DNA from: Pseudomonas furukawaii | GTDB lineage: Bacteria; Pseudomonadota; Gammaproteobacteria; Pseudomonadales; Pseudomonadaceae | Direction: 5' to 3' | DNA: 64,000 nucleotides | Assembly (NCBI RefSeq): GCF_002355475.1 | Contig: NZ_AP014862.1 | Coordinates: 1,116,001 to 1,180,000 of the forward strand | Shown here: in pieces, positions 10,290 through 23,780 of the stretch | Layout of the letters: every line of letters starts with the position of its first letter | Position numbering within the stretch: position 1 is the first letter of the stretch | Translations under genes and position numbers: made by a program | Notes under the pieces: generated by a model | Seen by the model: only the letters and a program-made list of their open reading frames with translations | Told to the model about the DNA's origin: nothing | Database searches by the model: none

Positions 10290-13139
10290 TTACAGGTTGG
10301 CGATCTTCTCGCGCTGCTCGGCCAGCCTGGCCAGTGCCTGTTCGGCTTCGGCCAGCTTGGCGCGCTCCTTGTCGAGCACCTCGGCCGGGGCCTTGGCGAC
10401 GAAGCCTTCGTTGGCGAGCTTGCCGCCGACGCGCTTGACCTCGCCGTCCAGGCGCTGAATCTCCTTGTCCAGGCGCGCCAGTTCGGCGTCCTTGTCGATC
10501 AGGCCGGCCATGGGCACCAGCACCTGCATGTCGCCCACCAGGGCGGTGGCGGACATGGGGGCTTCCTCGCCGCTGGCCAGGACGCGGACGGATTCGAACT
10601 TGGCCAGCTTGTTCAGCAGCGGTCCGTTCTCATTCAGGCGGCGCAGGTCTTCGTCACTGGCGTTGGCCAGGACCACGTCGATGCGCTTGGCCATGGAGAT
10701 CTTCATCTCGCCACGGATCTGGCGCACGCCGAGCATCAGCGTCTTGACCCATTCGATGTCGCCTTCGGCGGCAGCGTCGATGCGGCTTTCGTTGGCCACC
10801 GGCCAGGGTTGCAGCATCAGGGTGTCGCCGCTGACGCCGGCCTGGGCCTTGATGCGCTGCCAGATCTCTTCGGTGATGAAGGGCATGAAGGGGTGGGCCA
10901 GGCGCAGGATGACCTCCAGCACGCGTACCAGGGTGCGGCGGGTGCCGCGCTGGCGCTCGATGGGAGCGTTCTCGTCCCAGAGCACCGGCTTGACCAGTTC
11001 GAGGTACCAGGAGCAGTACTCGTCCCAGACGAACTCGTAGAGGGCCTGGGTGGCCAGGTCGAAGCGGAAGGCGTCGAGCTGGCGGGTGACTTCGGCTTCG
11101 GTGCGCTGCAGCTGGCTGATGATCCAGCGGTCGACCGAGGAGAGGTCCACGGCTTCGCCGTTGACGCCGGTGTCCTGGCCGTCGGTGTTCTCGATGACGA
11201 AGTTGGCGGCGTTCCACAGCTTGTTGCAGAAGTTGCGGTAGCCCTCGACCCGGCCCATGTCGAACTTGATGTCGCGGCCGGTGGAGGCCAGGGAGCAGAA
11301 GGTGAAGCGCAGGGCGTCGGTGCCGTAGCTGTTGATGCCATCGGGGAATTCGGCGCGGGTCTGCTTGGCGATCTTCTCGGCCAGCTTGGGCTGCATCATG
11401 CCGCTGGTGCGTTTCTCCAGCAGGGTGTCGAGATCGATGCCGTCGACGATGTCCAGCGGGTCCAGCACGTTGCCCTTGGACTTGGACATCTTGTGGCCCT
11501 GGGAGTCGCGTACCAGGCCGTGGACGTAGACGGTCTTGAACGGAACCTGCGGGGTGCCATCCTCGTTCTTCACCAGGTGCAGGGTCAGCATGATCATGCG
11601 GGCGACCCAGAAGAAGATGATGTCGAAGCCGGTGACCAGGACGTCGGTGGGGTGGAAGGTCTTGAGGTACTCGGTCTGTTCCGGCCAGCCGAGGGTGGAG
11701 AAGGTCCACAGGCCGGAGCTGAACCAGGTGTCCAGCACGTCCTCGTCCTGGCGCAGCGGCTGGTCGCCCAGGTTGTGCTTGGCGCGGACTTCGGCCTCGT
11801 CGCGGCCGACGTAGACGTTGCCGGCCTCGTCGTACCAGGCGGGGATGCGGTGGCCCCACCAGAGCTGCCGGCTGATGCACCAGTCCTGGATGTCACGCAT
11901 CCAGGAGAAGTACATGTTCTCGTACTGCTTGGGCACGAACTGGATACGGCCGTCTTCCACGGCGGCGATGGCGGGCTCGGCCAGGGGCTTGGTGGAAACG
12001 TACCACTGGTCGGTGAGCCAGGGCTCGATGACGGTGCCGGAGCGGTCGCCCTTGGGCACTTTCAGCGCGTGGTCTTCGATCTTTTCCAGCAGGCCGAGCT
12101 GTTCGAAGGCGGCGACGATCCGCTTGCGGGCTTCGAAGCGGTCGAGGCCGGCGAACTCGGCCGGGAGGCTGGCGTCGAGGTCGTGGTTGACGCTGCCGTC
12201 GAGGTTGAACACCTGGGCGGTGGCGAGCACGGCGGCGTTCTTGTCGAAGATGTTGATCAGCGGCAGGTTGTGGCGCTTGCCGACTTCGTAGTCGTTGAAG
12301 TCGTGGGCCGGGGTGATCTTCACGCAGCCGGTGCCGAACTCGGGGTCGCAGTAGTCGTCGGCGACGATGGGGATGCGACGACCCACCAGGGGCAGTTCGA
12401 CGAAGGTGCCGATCAGGGCCTTGTAGCGCTCGTCCTCCGGATGCACGGCGACGGCGCTGTCACCCAGCATGGTTTCCGGGCGGGTGGTGGCGACGATCAG
12501 GTAGTCCTTGCCGTCAGCGGTCTTGTGGCCGTCGGCCAGGGGGTAGCGCAGGTTCCACAGGTGGCCTTTCTCGTCATGGTTTTCCACTTCGAGGTCGGAG
12601 ATGGCGGTGTGGAACTTGGTGTCCCAGTTGACCAGGCGCTTGCCACGGTAGATCAGGCCATCGTCGAACAGGCGGACGAAGGCTTCCTTGACCGCTTCGG
12701 AGAGACCGTCGTCCATGGTGAAGCGCTCGCGGGACCAGTCGACGGAGGAGCCGAGGCGACGGATCTGCCGGGTGATGGTGCCGCCGGACTCTTCCTTCCA
12801 CTCCCAGACCTTGTCGAGGAACTTCTCGCGGCCTAGGTCATGGCGGCTCACGCCCTGGGCGGCCAGCTGGCGCTCCACCACCATCTGGGTGGCGATGCCG
12901 GCATGGTCGGTGCCCGGCTGCCAGAGGGTGTTGCGACCCTGCATGCGGCGGAAGCGGATCAGGGCGTCCATGATCGCGTTGTTGAAGCCGTGTCCCATGT
13001 GCAGGCTGCCGGTGACGTTCGGCGGCGGGATCATGATGGTGTAGGGCTCGCCGGAACCTTGCGGGGCGAAGTAGTTGTTCTTCTCCCAAGTCTGGTACCA
13101 GGAAGTTTCGATGGCGTGGGGCTGGTAGGTCTTGTCCAT
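10290..13139 (-). CDS. valS: Valine--tRNA ligase
   Basis: 949 aa, ATG at 13139. Class I aminoacyl-tRNA synthetase that charges tRNA-Val. The HIGH-type motif H47-M-G-H50 follows 'PPPNVTGSL', and the KMSKS loop is intact at 550-554. The editing (CP1) domain occupies roughly 190-390. The anticodon-binding domain is C-terminal. The last ~65 residues form the valine-enzyme coiled coil ('[20 protein letters not shown]'). Full length for the family. Upstream on the same strand are a small unknown gene, holC and pepA, in the usual Pseudomonas order. Confidence 0.98.
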   Translation of the reverse strand: MDKTYQPHAIETSWYQTWEKNNYFAPQGSGEPYTIMIPPPNVTGSLHMGHGFNNAIMDALIRFRRMQGRNTLWQPGTDHAGIATQMVVERQLAAQGVSRHDLGREKFLDKVWEWKEESGGTITRQIRRLGSSVDWSRERFTMDDGLSEAVKEAFVRLFDDGLIYRGKRLVNWDTKFHTAISDLEVENHDEKGHLWNLRYPLADGHKTADGKDYLIVATTRPETMLGDSAVAVHPEDERYKALIGTFVELPLVGRRIPIVADDYCDPEFGTGCVKITPAHDFNDYEVGKRHNLPLINIFDKNAAVLATAQVFNLDGSVNHDLDASLPAEFAGLDRFEARKRIVAAFEQLGLLEKIEDHALKVPKGDRSGTVIEPWLTDQWYVSTKPLAEPAIAAVEDGRIQFVPKQYENMYFSWMRDIQDWCISRQLWWGHRIPAWYDEAGNVYVGRDEAEVRAKHNLGDQPLRQDEDVLDTWFSSGLWTFSTLGWPEQTEYLKTFHPTDVLVTGFDIIFFWVARMIMLTLHLVKNEDGTPQVPFKTVYVHGLVRDSQGHKMSKSKGNVLDPLDIVDGIDLDTLLEKRTSGMMQPKLAEKIAKQTRAEFPDGINSYGTDALRFTFCSLASTGRDIKFDMGRVEGYRNFCNKLWNAANFVIENTDGQDTGVNGEAVDLSSVDRWIISQLQRTEAEVTRQLDAFRFDLATQALYEFVWDEYCSWYLELVKPVLWDENAPIERQRGTRRTLVRVLEVILRLAHPFMPFITEEIWQRIKAQAGVSGDTLMLQPWPVANESRIDAAAEGDIEWVKTLMLGVRQIRGEMKISMAKRIDVVLANASDEDLRRLNENGPLLNKLAKFESVRVLASGEEAPMSATALVGDMQVLVPMAGLIDKDAELARLDKEIQRLDGEVKRVGGKLANEGFVAKAPAEVLDKERAKLAEAEQALARLAEQREKIANL

Positions 13140-13253
13140 GGTTCGGCGGGGACCCTAGAGGGAACTGAATGGGAAAACCGGGGATTATAGCGGCAAAGGC
13201 GCAGCGCCATAAGCGGCACGCACCGGGCGATGCGTGCCGCCGAGGCGGATGGC

Positions 13254-13673
13254 CTATTGGCGTTTGGGCGGTAGCAGGCGGTTCAGCCGGGCGCCGAGGC
13301 GACGTTTGAGTTCGGCCTCGATCTGCGGCACGAAGTCGTCGATCACATCCTGCAGGATCAACTGCGCGGCGGCCCGCAGCTCGCTGTCCAGGCGCGCCAG
13401 TTCGGGGTTGCCGGTGGGCGTCATGCGTTGGCGGATCGCTTCGGCGATGGGTTGCGTGGCGCTGCCGGTCGCCGGTTGCGGGGCGTCGACGGGCGGCGCC
13501 TGGAGGGCGGGCTCGACGATCTCGGACAGCACCGGGATGCCATCGGCGGCGTCCAGGGCATCGGTCAGCAAGGGGGGCTCGGCGACACCGGGTTCGTCCC
13601 CGAGAAGGGCGCGAATGGATTCGAGGTCGTCCAGCAGGTGGGCCGGCTTGGGAGGAGGTTTGGGGGTATCCAT
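13254..13673 (-). CDS. Conserved hypothetical protein between holC and valS
   Basis: 139 aa, ATG at 13673. I do not recognise a domain with a known function. The first ~85 residues are acidic and proline-rich, probably disordered. Residues 85-139 are predicted helical and amphipathic ('NPELARLDSELRAAAQLILQDVIDDFVPQIEAELKRRL'), ending in a basic tail RLNRLLPPKRQ. The same small gene sits between holC and valS in P. aeruginosa. It starts 11 bp after the holC stop, so it is surely in the same transcript. Any link to the polymerase chi subunit is inferred only from position. Confidence 0.75.
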   Translation of the reverse strand: MDTPKPPPKPAHLLDDLESIRALLGDEPGVAEPPLLTDALDAADGIPVLSEIVEPALQAPPVDAPQPATGSATQPIAEAIRQRMTPTGNPELARLDSELRAAAQLILQDVIDDFVPQIEAELKRRLGARLNRLLPPKRQ

Positions 13674-13684
13674 GATGGTTACAG

Positions 13685-15651
<1,967 letters not shown>

Positions 15652-15728
15652 TCAGTTCGGCGGGCTGGCCATAAAGCGGCTAGTTTGAGCGCAGCCGCCT
15701 GAGCCTGACAACCCTGGAGCCCCTGGTT

Positions 15729-16850
15729 TTGATTGTCTTCCGTTATCTCTCCCGCGAGGTCCTGGTTACCTTGAGTGCGGTCAGTGCCGTGCTGCTGGTA
15801 ATCATCATGAGCGGCCGTTTCATCAAGTACCTGGCCCAGGCCGCGCAGGGTGTCCTGGACCCGGGCGTGCTGTTCATGATCATGGGATTCCGGATTCCAG
15901 GCTTCCTGCAGTTGATCCTGCCGCTCGGCTTGTTCCTCGGCTTCCTGCTGGCCTACGGCCGGCTCTACCTGGAAAGCGAGATGACGGTTCTCAGCGCCAC
16001 CGGCATGAGCCAGCAGCGCCTCATGGTCTACAGCCTGGCGCCTGCCACCCTGGTCGCTCTGCTGGTGGCCTGGCTGAGCCTGGGGCTGGCGCCCCAGGGT
16101 GTGGCCCAGGTGGCGCGCATCCTCAACGAGCAGGACGCCCTCACCGAGTTCGATACCCTGGTTCCCGGCCGCTTCCAGGCCATGAAGGGGGGGGGTCGCG
16201 TCACCTACACCGAGTCGCTTTCCGCTGACCGCAGCGCGCTGGGAGGTGTCTTCATTTCCGAGAAGCGCGTGTCACGCCAGGATGGCACCGATCGCGGCAT
16301 CGGAGTGCTGGTCGCGGAGAAGGGGCATCAGCAGATCCAGCCAGACGGCAGCCGTTACCTGATCCTCAAGAATGGCTACCGCTACGACGGCAACCCCGGT
16401 AAGGCGGACTACCGCATCATCCAATACGAGACCTATGGCGTGCTGTTGCCCAAGCCCGAGATCAGCGCCGAGATCGGCGAGCGCGAAGCCGTGCCGACAT
16501 CCGAGTTGATCGGCAGTGCCGACCCGCGCTACCAGGCCGAGTTGCAGTGGCGCTTGTCCATACCGCTGCTGGTGTTCGTGGTCGCCTTGCTGGCGGTGCC
16601 GTTGTCCAGGGTCAACCCGCGCCAGGGGCGCTTCCTCAAGCTGCTGCCTGCGATCCTGCTCTACATGGCCTACCTGGCCCTGCTGATCGCGGCGCGCGGG
16701 CAGTTGGACAAGGGGCGCATTCCCATGGCCCTGGGGCTGTGGTGGGTGCATGGGCTGTTCCTGATCATCGGCCTGCTGTTGTTGTACTGGGAGCCGCTAC
16801 GACTGAAGTGGGCGGCTCGTCGTGATGCACGTGAGGTGGCCCATGGTTAG
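15729..16850 (+). CDS. lptF: LPS export ABC transporter permease LptF
   Basis: 373 aa. LptF with LptG forms the inner-membrane part of the LptB2FG extractor that moves lipopolysaccharide onto the LptC-A-D bridge. The start is TTG at 15729 (MIVFRYLSREVL), with GGAG about 9 nt upstream; no nearby ATG fits. Three N-terminal membrane segments (within 1-125), a periplasmic beta-jellyroll (about 130-260, with 'GVFISEKRVSRQDG' and 'LILKNGYRYDG'), and three C-terminal segments match YjgP/YjgQ proteins. It overlaps lptG by 8 bp. Confidence 0.95.
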   Translation: MIVFRYLSREVLVTLSAVSAVLLVIIMSGRFIKYLAQAAQGVLDPGVLFMIMGFRIPGFLQLILPLGLFLGFLLAYGRLYLESEMTVLSATGMSQQRLMVYSLAPATLVALLVAWLSLGLAPQGVAQVARILNEQDALTEFDTLVPGRFQAMKGGGRVTYTESLSADRSALGGVFISEKRVSRQDGTDRGIGVLVAEKGHQQIQPDGSRYLILKNGYRYDGNPGKADYRIIQYETYGVLLPKPEISAEIGEREAVPTSELIGSADPRYQAELQWRLSIPLLVFVVALLAVPLSRVNPRQGRFLKLLPAILLYMAYLALLIAARGQLDKGRIPMALGLWWVHGLFLIIGLLLLYWEPLRLKWAARRDAREVAHG

Positions 16851-17904
16851 GTTGGATCGTTACATCGGCACCAGCGTGTTCTTTGGCATCCTCGCGGTGC
16901 TGGGCGTCATCGTCAGCCTGGCGGCGCTGTTCGCTTTCATCGATGAGCTGGGCGATGTCGAAGGTAGCTACGACGTGTTCGCCGCGGCCTGGTATGTCTT
17001 CCTGACCCTGCCGCGCCGGCTCTACGACATGCTGCCGATGGCGGCGCTGATCGGCAGCCTGATTGGTCTGGGCACACTGGCCAGCAGCAGCGAACTCACT
17101 GTGATGCGAGCTGCGGGCGTGTCCATTGGGCGCATCGTCTGGGCCGTGATGAAGCCCATGCTGGTGCTGATGGTCGTCGGCGTGCTGATCGGCGAGTACC
17201 TGGCGCCCTGGAGCGAGAACCTGGCCCAGGCCAATCGCTCCATGGCCCAGGGCGGTGGTGACGCCCAGAGCTCGAAGCGCGGCCTCTGGCACCGCCAGGG
17301 TGAGGAGTTCGTGCACATCAACGCCGTCCAGCCCAATGGCGTGCTCTATGGCGTGACCCGTTATCGTTTCGATGGTGAGCGCCGCATGCAGTCTGCGAGC
17401 TTCGCCCGGCGTGCCTTGTTCCAGGGCGATCACTGGCAATTGGAGAATGTGGCCACCACCCACTTTCGTGGCGATCACACCGAAGTGGTGAACAGTCCCA
17501 GTGAGCGCTGGGACGTGGAGTTGAATCCGCAACTGCTGGGCACCGTGGTGATGGAGCCCGAGGCCCTGTCCATCACCGGTTTGTGGCGCTACATCCACTA
17601 CCTGGCCGATCAAGGCCTGAACAACGGGCGCTACTGGCTGGCGTTCTGGACCAAGGTCCTGCAGCCGCTGGTCACTGCAGCCCTGGTGCTGATGGCGATT
17701 TCCTTCATTTTCGGCCCCTTGCGCTCGGTCACCCTGGGGCAGCGTGTGTTCACCGGTGTGGTGATCGGCTTCGTGGTGCGTATCAGTCAGGATCTGCTCG
17801 GTCCATCGAGCCTGGTGTTCGGCTTCTCGCCGCTGTTCGCGGTGCTGGTGCCGGCGGGCATCTGCGCCTTGGCGGGGCTCTGGTTGCTCCGTCGGGCGGG
17901 GTGA
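16843..17904 (+). CDS. lptG: LPS export ABC transporter permease LptG
   Basis: 353 aa from the ATG at 16843 (MVRLDRYIGTSVF), which has a GAGG ribosome-binding site and overlaps the end of lptF. Topology mirrors LptF: three N-terminal membrane helices, a periplasmic jellyroll (about 135-255, 'LWHRQGEEFVHINAV'), then three C-terminal helices. It is the partner permease of LptF and is essential for LPS transport in most Gram-negatives. The transcript ends at the hairpin at 17923-17947. Confidence 0.95.
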   Translation: MVRLDRYIGTSVFFGILAVLGVIVSLAALFAFIDELGDVEGSYDVFAAAWYVFLTLPRRLYDMLPMAALIGSLIGLGTLASSSELTVMRAAGVSIGRIVWAVMKPMLVLMVVGVLIGEYLAPWSENLAQANRSMAQGGGDAQSSKRGLWHRQGEEFVHINAVQPNGVLYGVTRYRFDGERRMQSASFARRALFQGDHWQLENVATTHFRGDHTEVVNSPSERWDVELNPQLLGTVVMEPEALSITGLWRYIHYLADQGLNNGRYWLAFWTKVLQPLVTAALVLMAISFIFGPLRSVTLGQRVFTGVVIGFVVRISQDLLGPSSLVFGFSPLFAVLVPAGICALAGLWLLRRAG

Positions 17905-17922
17905 CCGTTTCACGAGGCAGGA

Positions 17923-17947
17923 AAAAGCCGGCGTCAAGCCGGCTTTT
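17923..17947. terminator. Bidirectional intrinsic terminator between lptG and the RDD gene
   Basis: AAAAGCCGGC - GTCAA - GCCGGCTTTT: a 6-bp GC stem extended by A/T pairs, with T-run on the plus strand and A-run giving T-run on the minus strand. It lies between two convergent genes and can serve both. Confidence 0.85.
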
Positions 17948-17961
17948 CTCGTTCTGGGGGA

Positions 17962-18462
17962 TTACTTCTTCTTGTGCGCTTCCTTTGGCAGGCGCACGAC
18001 CCGGGATTCCGAGTAGATGTCATGCCAGGTCCGCTTTTCCTTGTCCCAGAGGCTCCACAAGAAGCCAAGGCCCAGTGCCAGCCAGGACGCGATGGCGATG
18101 ACGAAGCGCAGAAGGGCCTGCCAGAGGGTGATTGCGGAGCCGTCCTGGTTCTGCACACGGATGCCCCAGACTTGCATGCCGAGGGTCTGGCCATTGTGGG
18201 TCCAGAACTTCGCGAAGAAACCGAACAGGGCGAACACCAGGAGTGTGGAGAGGACCGGGTCGTGGGCCAGCAGGCCCTGATCGGCCAGCTGGCGCAGGCG
18301 TTCGCCACCGTAGATCAGGCGGAGAACCACCTGTTGGTAGATCAGGGTGACCACCATGAGCAGTGCGACGCAGAGGAGGAAGTCGTAGAAGATCGCGGCG
18401 AGGCGGCGAACCAGCCCGACGGCGGGGAAGTCGCCCTGGGGGCGCAACTGATGTTTCGGCAT
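17962..18462 (-). CDS. RDD-family membrane protein
   Basis: 166 aa, ATG at 18462. It is named for the family's Arg-Asp-Asp in the first helix; here the first segment reads 'RRLAAIFYDFLLCVALLMVVTLI', keeping the R and the D. Three to four hydrophobic segments (about 20-45, 75-95, 112-135). The 'THNGQTLGMQVWGIRVQNQDG' block is the RDD hallmark that follows helix two. Function is unknown for this group; some relatives have been linked to ion transport. It has its own promoter region and ends at the shared terminator with lptG. Confidence 0.85.
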   Translation of the reverse strand: MPKHQLRPQGDFPAVGLVRRLAAIFYDFLLCVALLMVVTLIYQQVVLRLIYGGERLRQLADQGLLAHDPVLSTLLVFALFGFFAKFWTHNGQTLGMQVWGIRVQNQDGSAITLWQALLRFVIAIASWLALGLGFLWSLWDKEKRTWHDIYSESRVVRLPKEAHKKK

Positions 18463-18516
18463 TGCGGGCTCTTGGCGAGGGAAGGGCGCGCCATTCTAGC
18501 AGCCGATCAGCGGGCA

Positions 18517-18548
18517 CAAAAAAGCCCCTGACGTCTCCGTCAGGGGCT
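18517..18548 (-). terminator. Intrinsic terminator of the cold-shock gene
   Basis: An 11-bp perfect stem (AGCCCCTGACG / CGTCAGGGGCT) with a TCTC loop at 18523-18548 is followed on the minus strand by six or more Ts. It sits 18 bp after the cold-shock stop codon. Confidence 0.92.
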
Positions 18549-18565
18549 CTCGGCGAAGCTCAGGA

Positions 18566-18778
18566 TCAGTTGATGACCTGAACCTTGTCAGCCTGCATGC
18601 CTTTCTGGCCTTGAACGGCTTCGAAGGAAACCTTCTGGCCTTCTTTCAGGCTGCGGAAGCCGGAGCCTTCGATGGCGCGGAAGTGAACGAACAGATCCGG
18701 GCCGCTTTCCGGAGTGATGAAACCAAAACCTTTCTCGTCGTTGAACCACTTGACGGTGCCGGTTTGACGATTCGACAT
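18566..18778 (-). CDS. Cold-shock domain protein (CspA family)
   Basis: 70 aa, a single five-stranded cold-shock domain. RNP1 (K16-GFGFI-21) and RNP2 (L29-FVHF-33) are intact, with the aromatic residues that stack on single-stranded nucleic acid. Such proteins are RNA chaperones that melt mRNA structure. Which paralogue it is cannot be told from sequence; the protein ends in '[11 protein letters not shown]'. It is monocistronic, with a strong terminator and a long upstream leader region. Confidence 0.95.
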   Translation of the reverse strand: MSNRQTGTVKWFNDEKGFGFITPESGPDLFVHFRAIEGSGFRSLKEGQKVSFEAVQGQKGMQADKVQVIN

Positions 18779-19077
18779 ATCTTTTTCCTTGAAACTGAAG
18801 TTGATGACAGCCTGCTGTCCGCGCGCGCGTCAGTAGGGCTGGAAACTGGTTGCAAAGAGGTAAGAGAAGTCGAGCGGGATGTAGCGGATCTGGTGATCTA
18901 CCGCATCAGGTCACGATTCAACAGCGACCCATGCAAACACAGTTGACCAACTCTACGCTAACTTTTGCGCAAAAGCCAAGCCCTGAAAGGCTAATCTTTG
19001 ACGGGGGGAGAAGGGTCCTGGTCGGAGGGGCTGCCAGGCACAAAGATGCCCCCGTTGCAGGGGTTGGGGGGATATCG
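18779..19077. other. Intergenic region between the cold-shock gene and tRNA-Leu
   Basis: 299 bp with no credible gene. The half next to 18779 probably holds the promoter and 5' untranslated leader of the cold-shock gene (minus strand); a strong single promoter is not obvious. Near the tRNA 3' end a weak CCCC/GGGG hairpin lies at about 19047-19065, with no clean T-run. Confidence 0.4.
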
Positions 19078-19163
19078 TGGTGCCCCGGGAGAGACTCGAA
19101 CTCTCACTCTGTCGCCAGAAACGGATTTTGAATCCGCCGCGTCTACCATTCCGCCACCGAGGC
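19078..19163 (-). tRNA. tRNA-Leu (anticodon CAA)
   Basis: 86 nt on the minus strand with an encoded CCA end. The acceptor stem GCCTCGG pairs with CCGGGGC (one G-U). The D-arm begins GCGGAATGGTAGACGC. The anticodon loop TTCAAAA has CAA at 34-36, reading UUG. A long class II variable arm (around TGGCGACAG) and the T-loop GTTCGAGTC follow. The long variable arm and G-A/A73 discriminator fit leucine. It lies antisense just upstream of queA. Confidence 0.96.
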
Positions 19164-19176
19164 ACGATGGCGGCGC

Positions 19177-19205
19177 AGTATAGGGAGGTGCCCCGGGCCG
19201 GTCAA
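19177..19205 (-). promoter_or_regulatory. Sigma70-type promoter of tRNA-Leu
   Basis: On the minus strand TTGACC (-35) is followed by a 17-bp spacer and TATACT (-10), then a GC-rich discriminator (GCGCCGCC). The tRNA 5' end lies 13 nt beyond the -10. The GC-rich discriminator is typical of stringently controlled stable-RNA promoters. Confidence 0.85.
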
Positions 19206-19272
19206 TCCATCTCCGTGGTCAGGATCGGGTGTTTCCTGTACTATTTGCGCCCCTGCGATACGACCCCCCACC

Positions 19273-21452
<2,180 letters not shown>

Positions 21453-21508
21453 TAAGCCGCATTTTTCCCGTTCGAATATTCTCCAAACTTCCGCAACAGG
21501 AGTGCTAA

Positions 21509-21847
21509 ATGAGCTTTCTGATTCCCGCCGCCTACGCCGATGCCGCCGCACCGGCCGCTGCCGGTCCCGCTGGTACCGGTTTCGAGTGGGTTTTCCTGAT
21601 CGGTTTCCTGGTCATCTTCTACCTGATGATCTGGCGTCCCCAGGCCAAGCGTGCCAAGGAGCACAAGAACCTCCTCTCCGGCCTGCAGAAGGGCGACGAG
21701 GTGGTCACCTCCGGCGGTATCGCCGGCAAGGTCACCAAGGTTGCCGATGACTTCGTGGTCATCGAAGTGTCCGATAACGTCGAGCTGAAGTTCCAGAAAG
21801 GCGCGATCGCGGCGACCCTGCCAAAGGGCACCCTCAAAGCCATCTAA
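21509..21847 (+). CDS. yajC: Preprotein translocase subunit YajC
   Basis: 112 aa. An alanine-rich N-terminus precedes one membrane helix at about 25-44 ('EWVFLIGFLVIFYLMIW'). The characteristic cytoplasmic 'RPQAKRAKEHKNLLSGLQKGDEVVTSGGIAGKV' follows. YajC associates with SecDF in the inner membrane. Ribosome-binding site AGGAG ('acaggagtgctaa') is 7 nt from the ATG. It is separated from secD by a strong hairpin lacking a T-run. Confidence 0.96.
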   Translation: MSFLIPAAYADAAAPAAAGPAGTGFEWVFLIGFLVIFYLMIWRPQAKRAKEHKNLLSGLQKGDEVVTSGGIAGKVTKVADDFVVIEVSDNVELKFQKGAIAATLPKGTLKAI

Positions 21848-21869
21848 CGATCCATGGATCAACACCGAC

Positions 21870-21889
21870 GGGGCGCCAACAGGCGCCCC
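21870..21889 (+). other. Hairpin in the yajC-secD gap
   Basis: GGGGCGCC - AACA - GGCGCCCC forms an 8-bp all-GC stem between yajC and secD. No T-run follows, so read-through into secD is expected. It may adjust the yajC:secDF ratio or protect the yajC mRNA end. Confidence 0.5.
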
Positions 21890-21909
21890 GCGTCATAACG
21901 GGCGGAGTC

Positions 21910-23772
21910 ATGCTCAACAAGTACCCTCTGTGGAAATATCTGCTGATCCTGGCGGTGCTGGCGATCGGCCTGGTCTATTCCGCACCCAATCTCTATCCGG
22001 ACGATCCGGCCATCCAGATCACCGGCACCAGCACCGCGCTGAAGATCCAGCAGGCTGACCTGGACAAGGCGGGCGACGCGCTGAAGCAGGCCGGTATCGA
22101 ACTCAAGGCCGCCAGCCTCTCCGAGACCGGGGGGCTGCTGCGCCTGAACAAGCTGGCCGATCAGTTGCCCGCGAAGGACGCCATCCGCAAGGCCCTCGGC
22201 GACGATTACGTGGTGGCCCTGAACCTGGCGCCCACGACGCCCGACTGGCTGCGCAACCTTGGCGCCGCCCCCATGAAGCTGGGTCTCGATCTTTCTGGCG
22301 GTGTGCACTTCCTGCTGGAAGTGGACATGGACAAGGCGATCGATGCGCGCCTGAAGATCTACGAGGGTGAGGTGCGTACCCTGCTGCGCAAGGAGCGCAT
22401 CCGCTACCGCAGCCTGCCGGCCCAAACGAACGGCTTCCAGCTGGGCTTCACCGATCAGGACTCCCTGGACAAGGCCCAGTCGCTGATCCGCAAGTCCTTC
22501 AACGATTTCGACCTGGTCGCCAATACCCGTGGTGAGATGCAGGTCCTGCAACTCACCCTGACCCAGGCCAAGCTCGCCGAGATTCGCGAGTACTCCGTCA
22601 AGCAGAACCTCACTACCGTTCGTAACCGCGTGAACGAACTGGGCGTGGCCGAGCCCCTGGTTCAGCGCCAGGGCGCCAACCGCATTGTGGTTGAGCTGCC
22701 GGGCGTGCAGGATACCGCCGAGGCCAAGCGTATCCTCGGCAAGACCGCCAACCTGGAATTCCGCCTGGCGGCGGAGCCGACCGCCACCAAGGCGTCCACC
22801 GAGTCCTTCGAGTTCCGTGAACCGGGTCGTCCGCCGGTGCCGTTGGAGCGAAGCCTGATCATCACGGGTGACCAGGTGACCGACGCCCAGGCCAGTTATG
22901 ACGAGAACGGTCGTCCGCAGGTGAACATCCGTCTTGATGGCCACGGCGGCGACCTGATGAACCGCGCTACCCGCAACAATGTGGGGCGCAGCATGGCGGT
23001 GATCTTCATCGAGCAGCGCCCGGTCACTCGCTACGTGACGCAGGACGTCAATGGCGTTCCGCAGGAAGTGGCGATTCAGGGCTTCAAGGAAGAGAAGAAG
23101 ATCATCAGCCTGGCGACCATCCAGTCGCCGCTGGGCAGTCAGTTCCGTATCACCGGCCTGGACGGCCAGGGCGAGTCCTCCGAGCTGGCCCTGCTGCTGC
23201 GTGCCGGCGGCCTGGCCGCTCCGATGTACTTCGCTGAAGAGCGGACCATCGGTCCGAGCCTGGGGGCCGAGAACATCGTCAAGGGCATCGAGTCCACCGA
23301 GTGGGCGATGATCTTCGTGTCGCTGTTCATCATCGCGATCTACCGTTTCTTCGGCTTCCTGGCCACCATCGCCCTGGCGTTCAACCTGGTACTGCTGGTG
23401 GGGTTGATGTCGGTGATCGGCGCTACCCTGACCTTGCCGGGTATCGCCGGTATCGTGCTGACCCTGGGCATGGCGGTGGATGCCAACGTGCTGATCTACT
23501 CGCGTATCCGTGAGGAGCTGGCCAATGGCCTGTCGGTCCAGCGCGCCATCCATGAGGGCTTCGACCGTGCCTACACTGCCATCGTCGACTCCAACCTCAC
23601 CACCCTGCTGGTGGGCGGCATCCTGTTCGCCCTCGGCACCGGTCCGATCAAGGGCTTCGCCGTGACCATGTCCCTCGGGATCATCACTTCGATGTTTACC
23701 GCCATCATGTTCACCCGCGGCCTGGTCAACCTGATCTTCGGTGGCCGCAACTTCAAGAAACTGTGGATTTGA
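21910..23772 (+). CDS. secD: Protein translocase subunit SecD
   Basis: 620 aa RND-superfamily protein that, with SecF, uses the proton gradient to pull secreted polypeptides through SecYEG. One N-terminal membrane helix (about 8-24) is followed by the large periplasmic P1 region ('MKLGLDLSGGVHFLLEVDM'). The C-terminal five-helix bundle (about 465-610) includes 'TLGMAVDANVLIYSRIREEL', with the conserved Asp needed for proton coupling. Full length. The ATG at 21910 follows GGCGGAG. secF starts 8 bp downstream. Confidence 0.97.
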   Translation: MLNKYPLWKYLLILAVLAIGLVYSAPNLYPDDPAIQITGTSTALKIQQADLDKAGDALKQAGIELKAASLSETGGLLRLNKLADQLPAKDAIRKALGDDYVVALNLAPTTPDWLRNLGAAPMKLGLDLSGGVHFLLEVDMDKAIDARLKIYEGEVRTLLRKERIRYRSLPAQTNGFQLGFTDQDSLDKAQSLIRKSFNDFDLVANTRGEMQVLQLTLTQAKLAEIREYSVKQNLTTVRNRVNELGVAEPLVQRQGANRIVVELPGVQDTAEAKRILGKTANLEFRLAAEPTATKASTESFEFREPGRPPVPLERSLIITGDQVTDAQASYDENGRPQVNIRLDGHGGDLMNRATRNNVGRSMAVIFIEQRPVTRYVTQDVNGVPQEVAIQGFKEEKKIISLATIQSPLGSQFRITGLDGQGESSELALLLRAGGLAAPMYFAEERTIGPSLGAENIVKGIESTEWAMIFVSLFIIAIYRFFGFLATIALAFNLVLLVGLMSVIGATLTLPGIAGIVLTLGMAVDANVLIYSRIREELANGLSVQRAIHEGFDRAYTAIVDSNLTTLLVGGILFALGTGPIKGFAVTMSLGIITSMFTAIMFTRGLVNLIFGGRNFKKLWI

Positions 23773-23780
23773 GGCCTGTC

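Noticed and set aside
10206-12836. 876-codon plus-strand frame opposite valS
   Set aside because: valS is complete with HIGH and KMSKS motifs on the other strand; the plus-strand frame has antisense-type composition.
21870-21889. Full terminator between yajC and secD
   Set aside because: The stem is strong but no T-run follows, and secD has no clear promoter of its own, so read-through is more likely.
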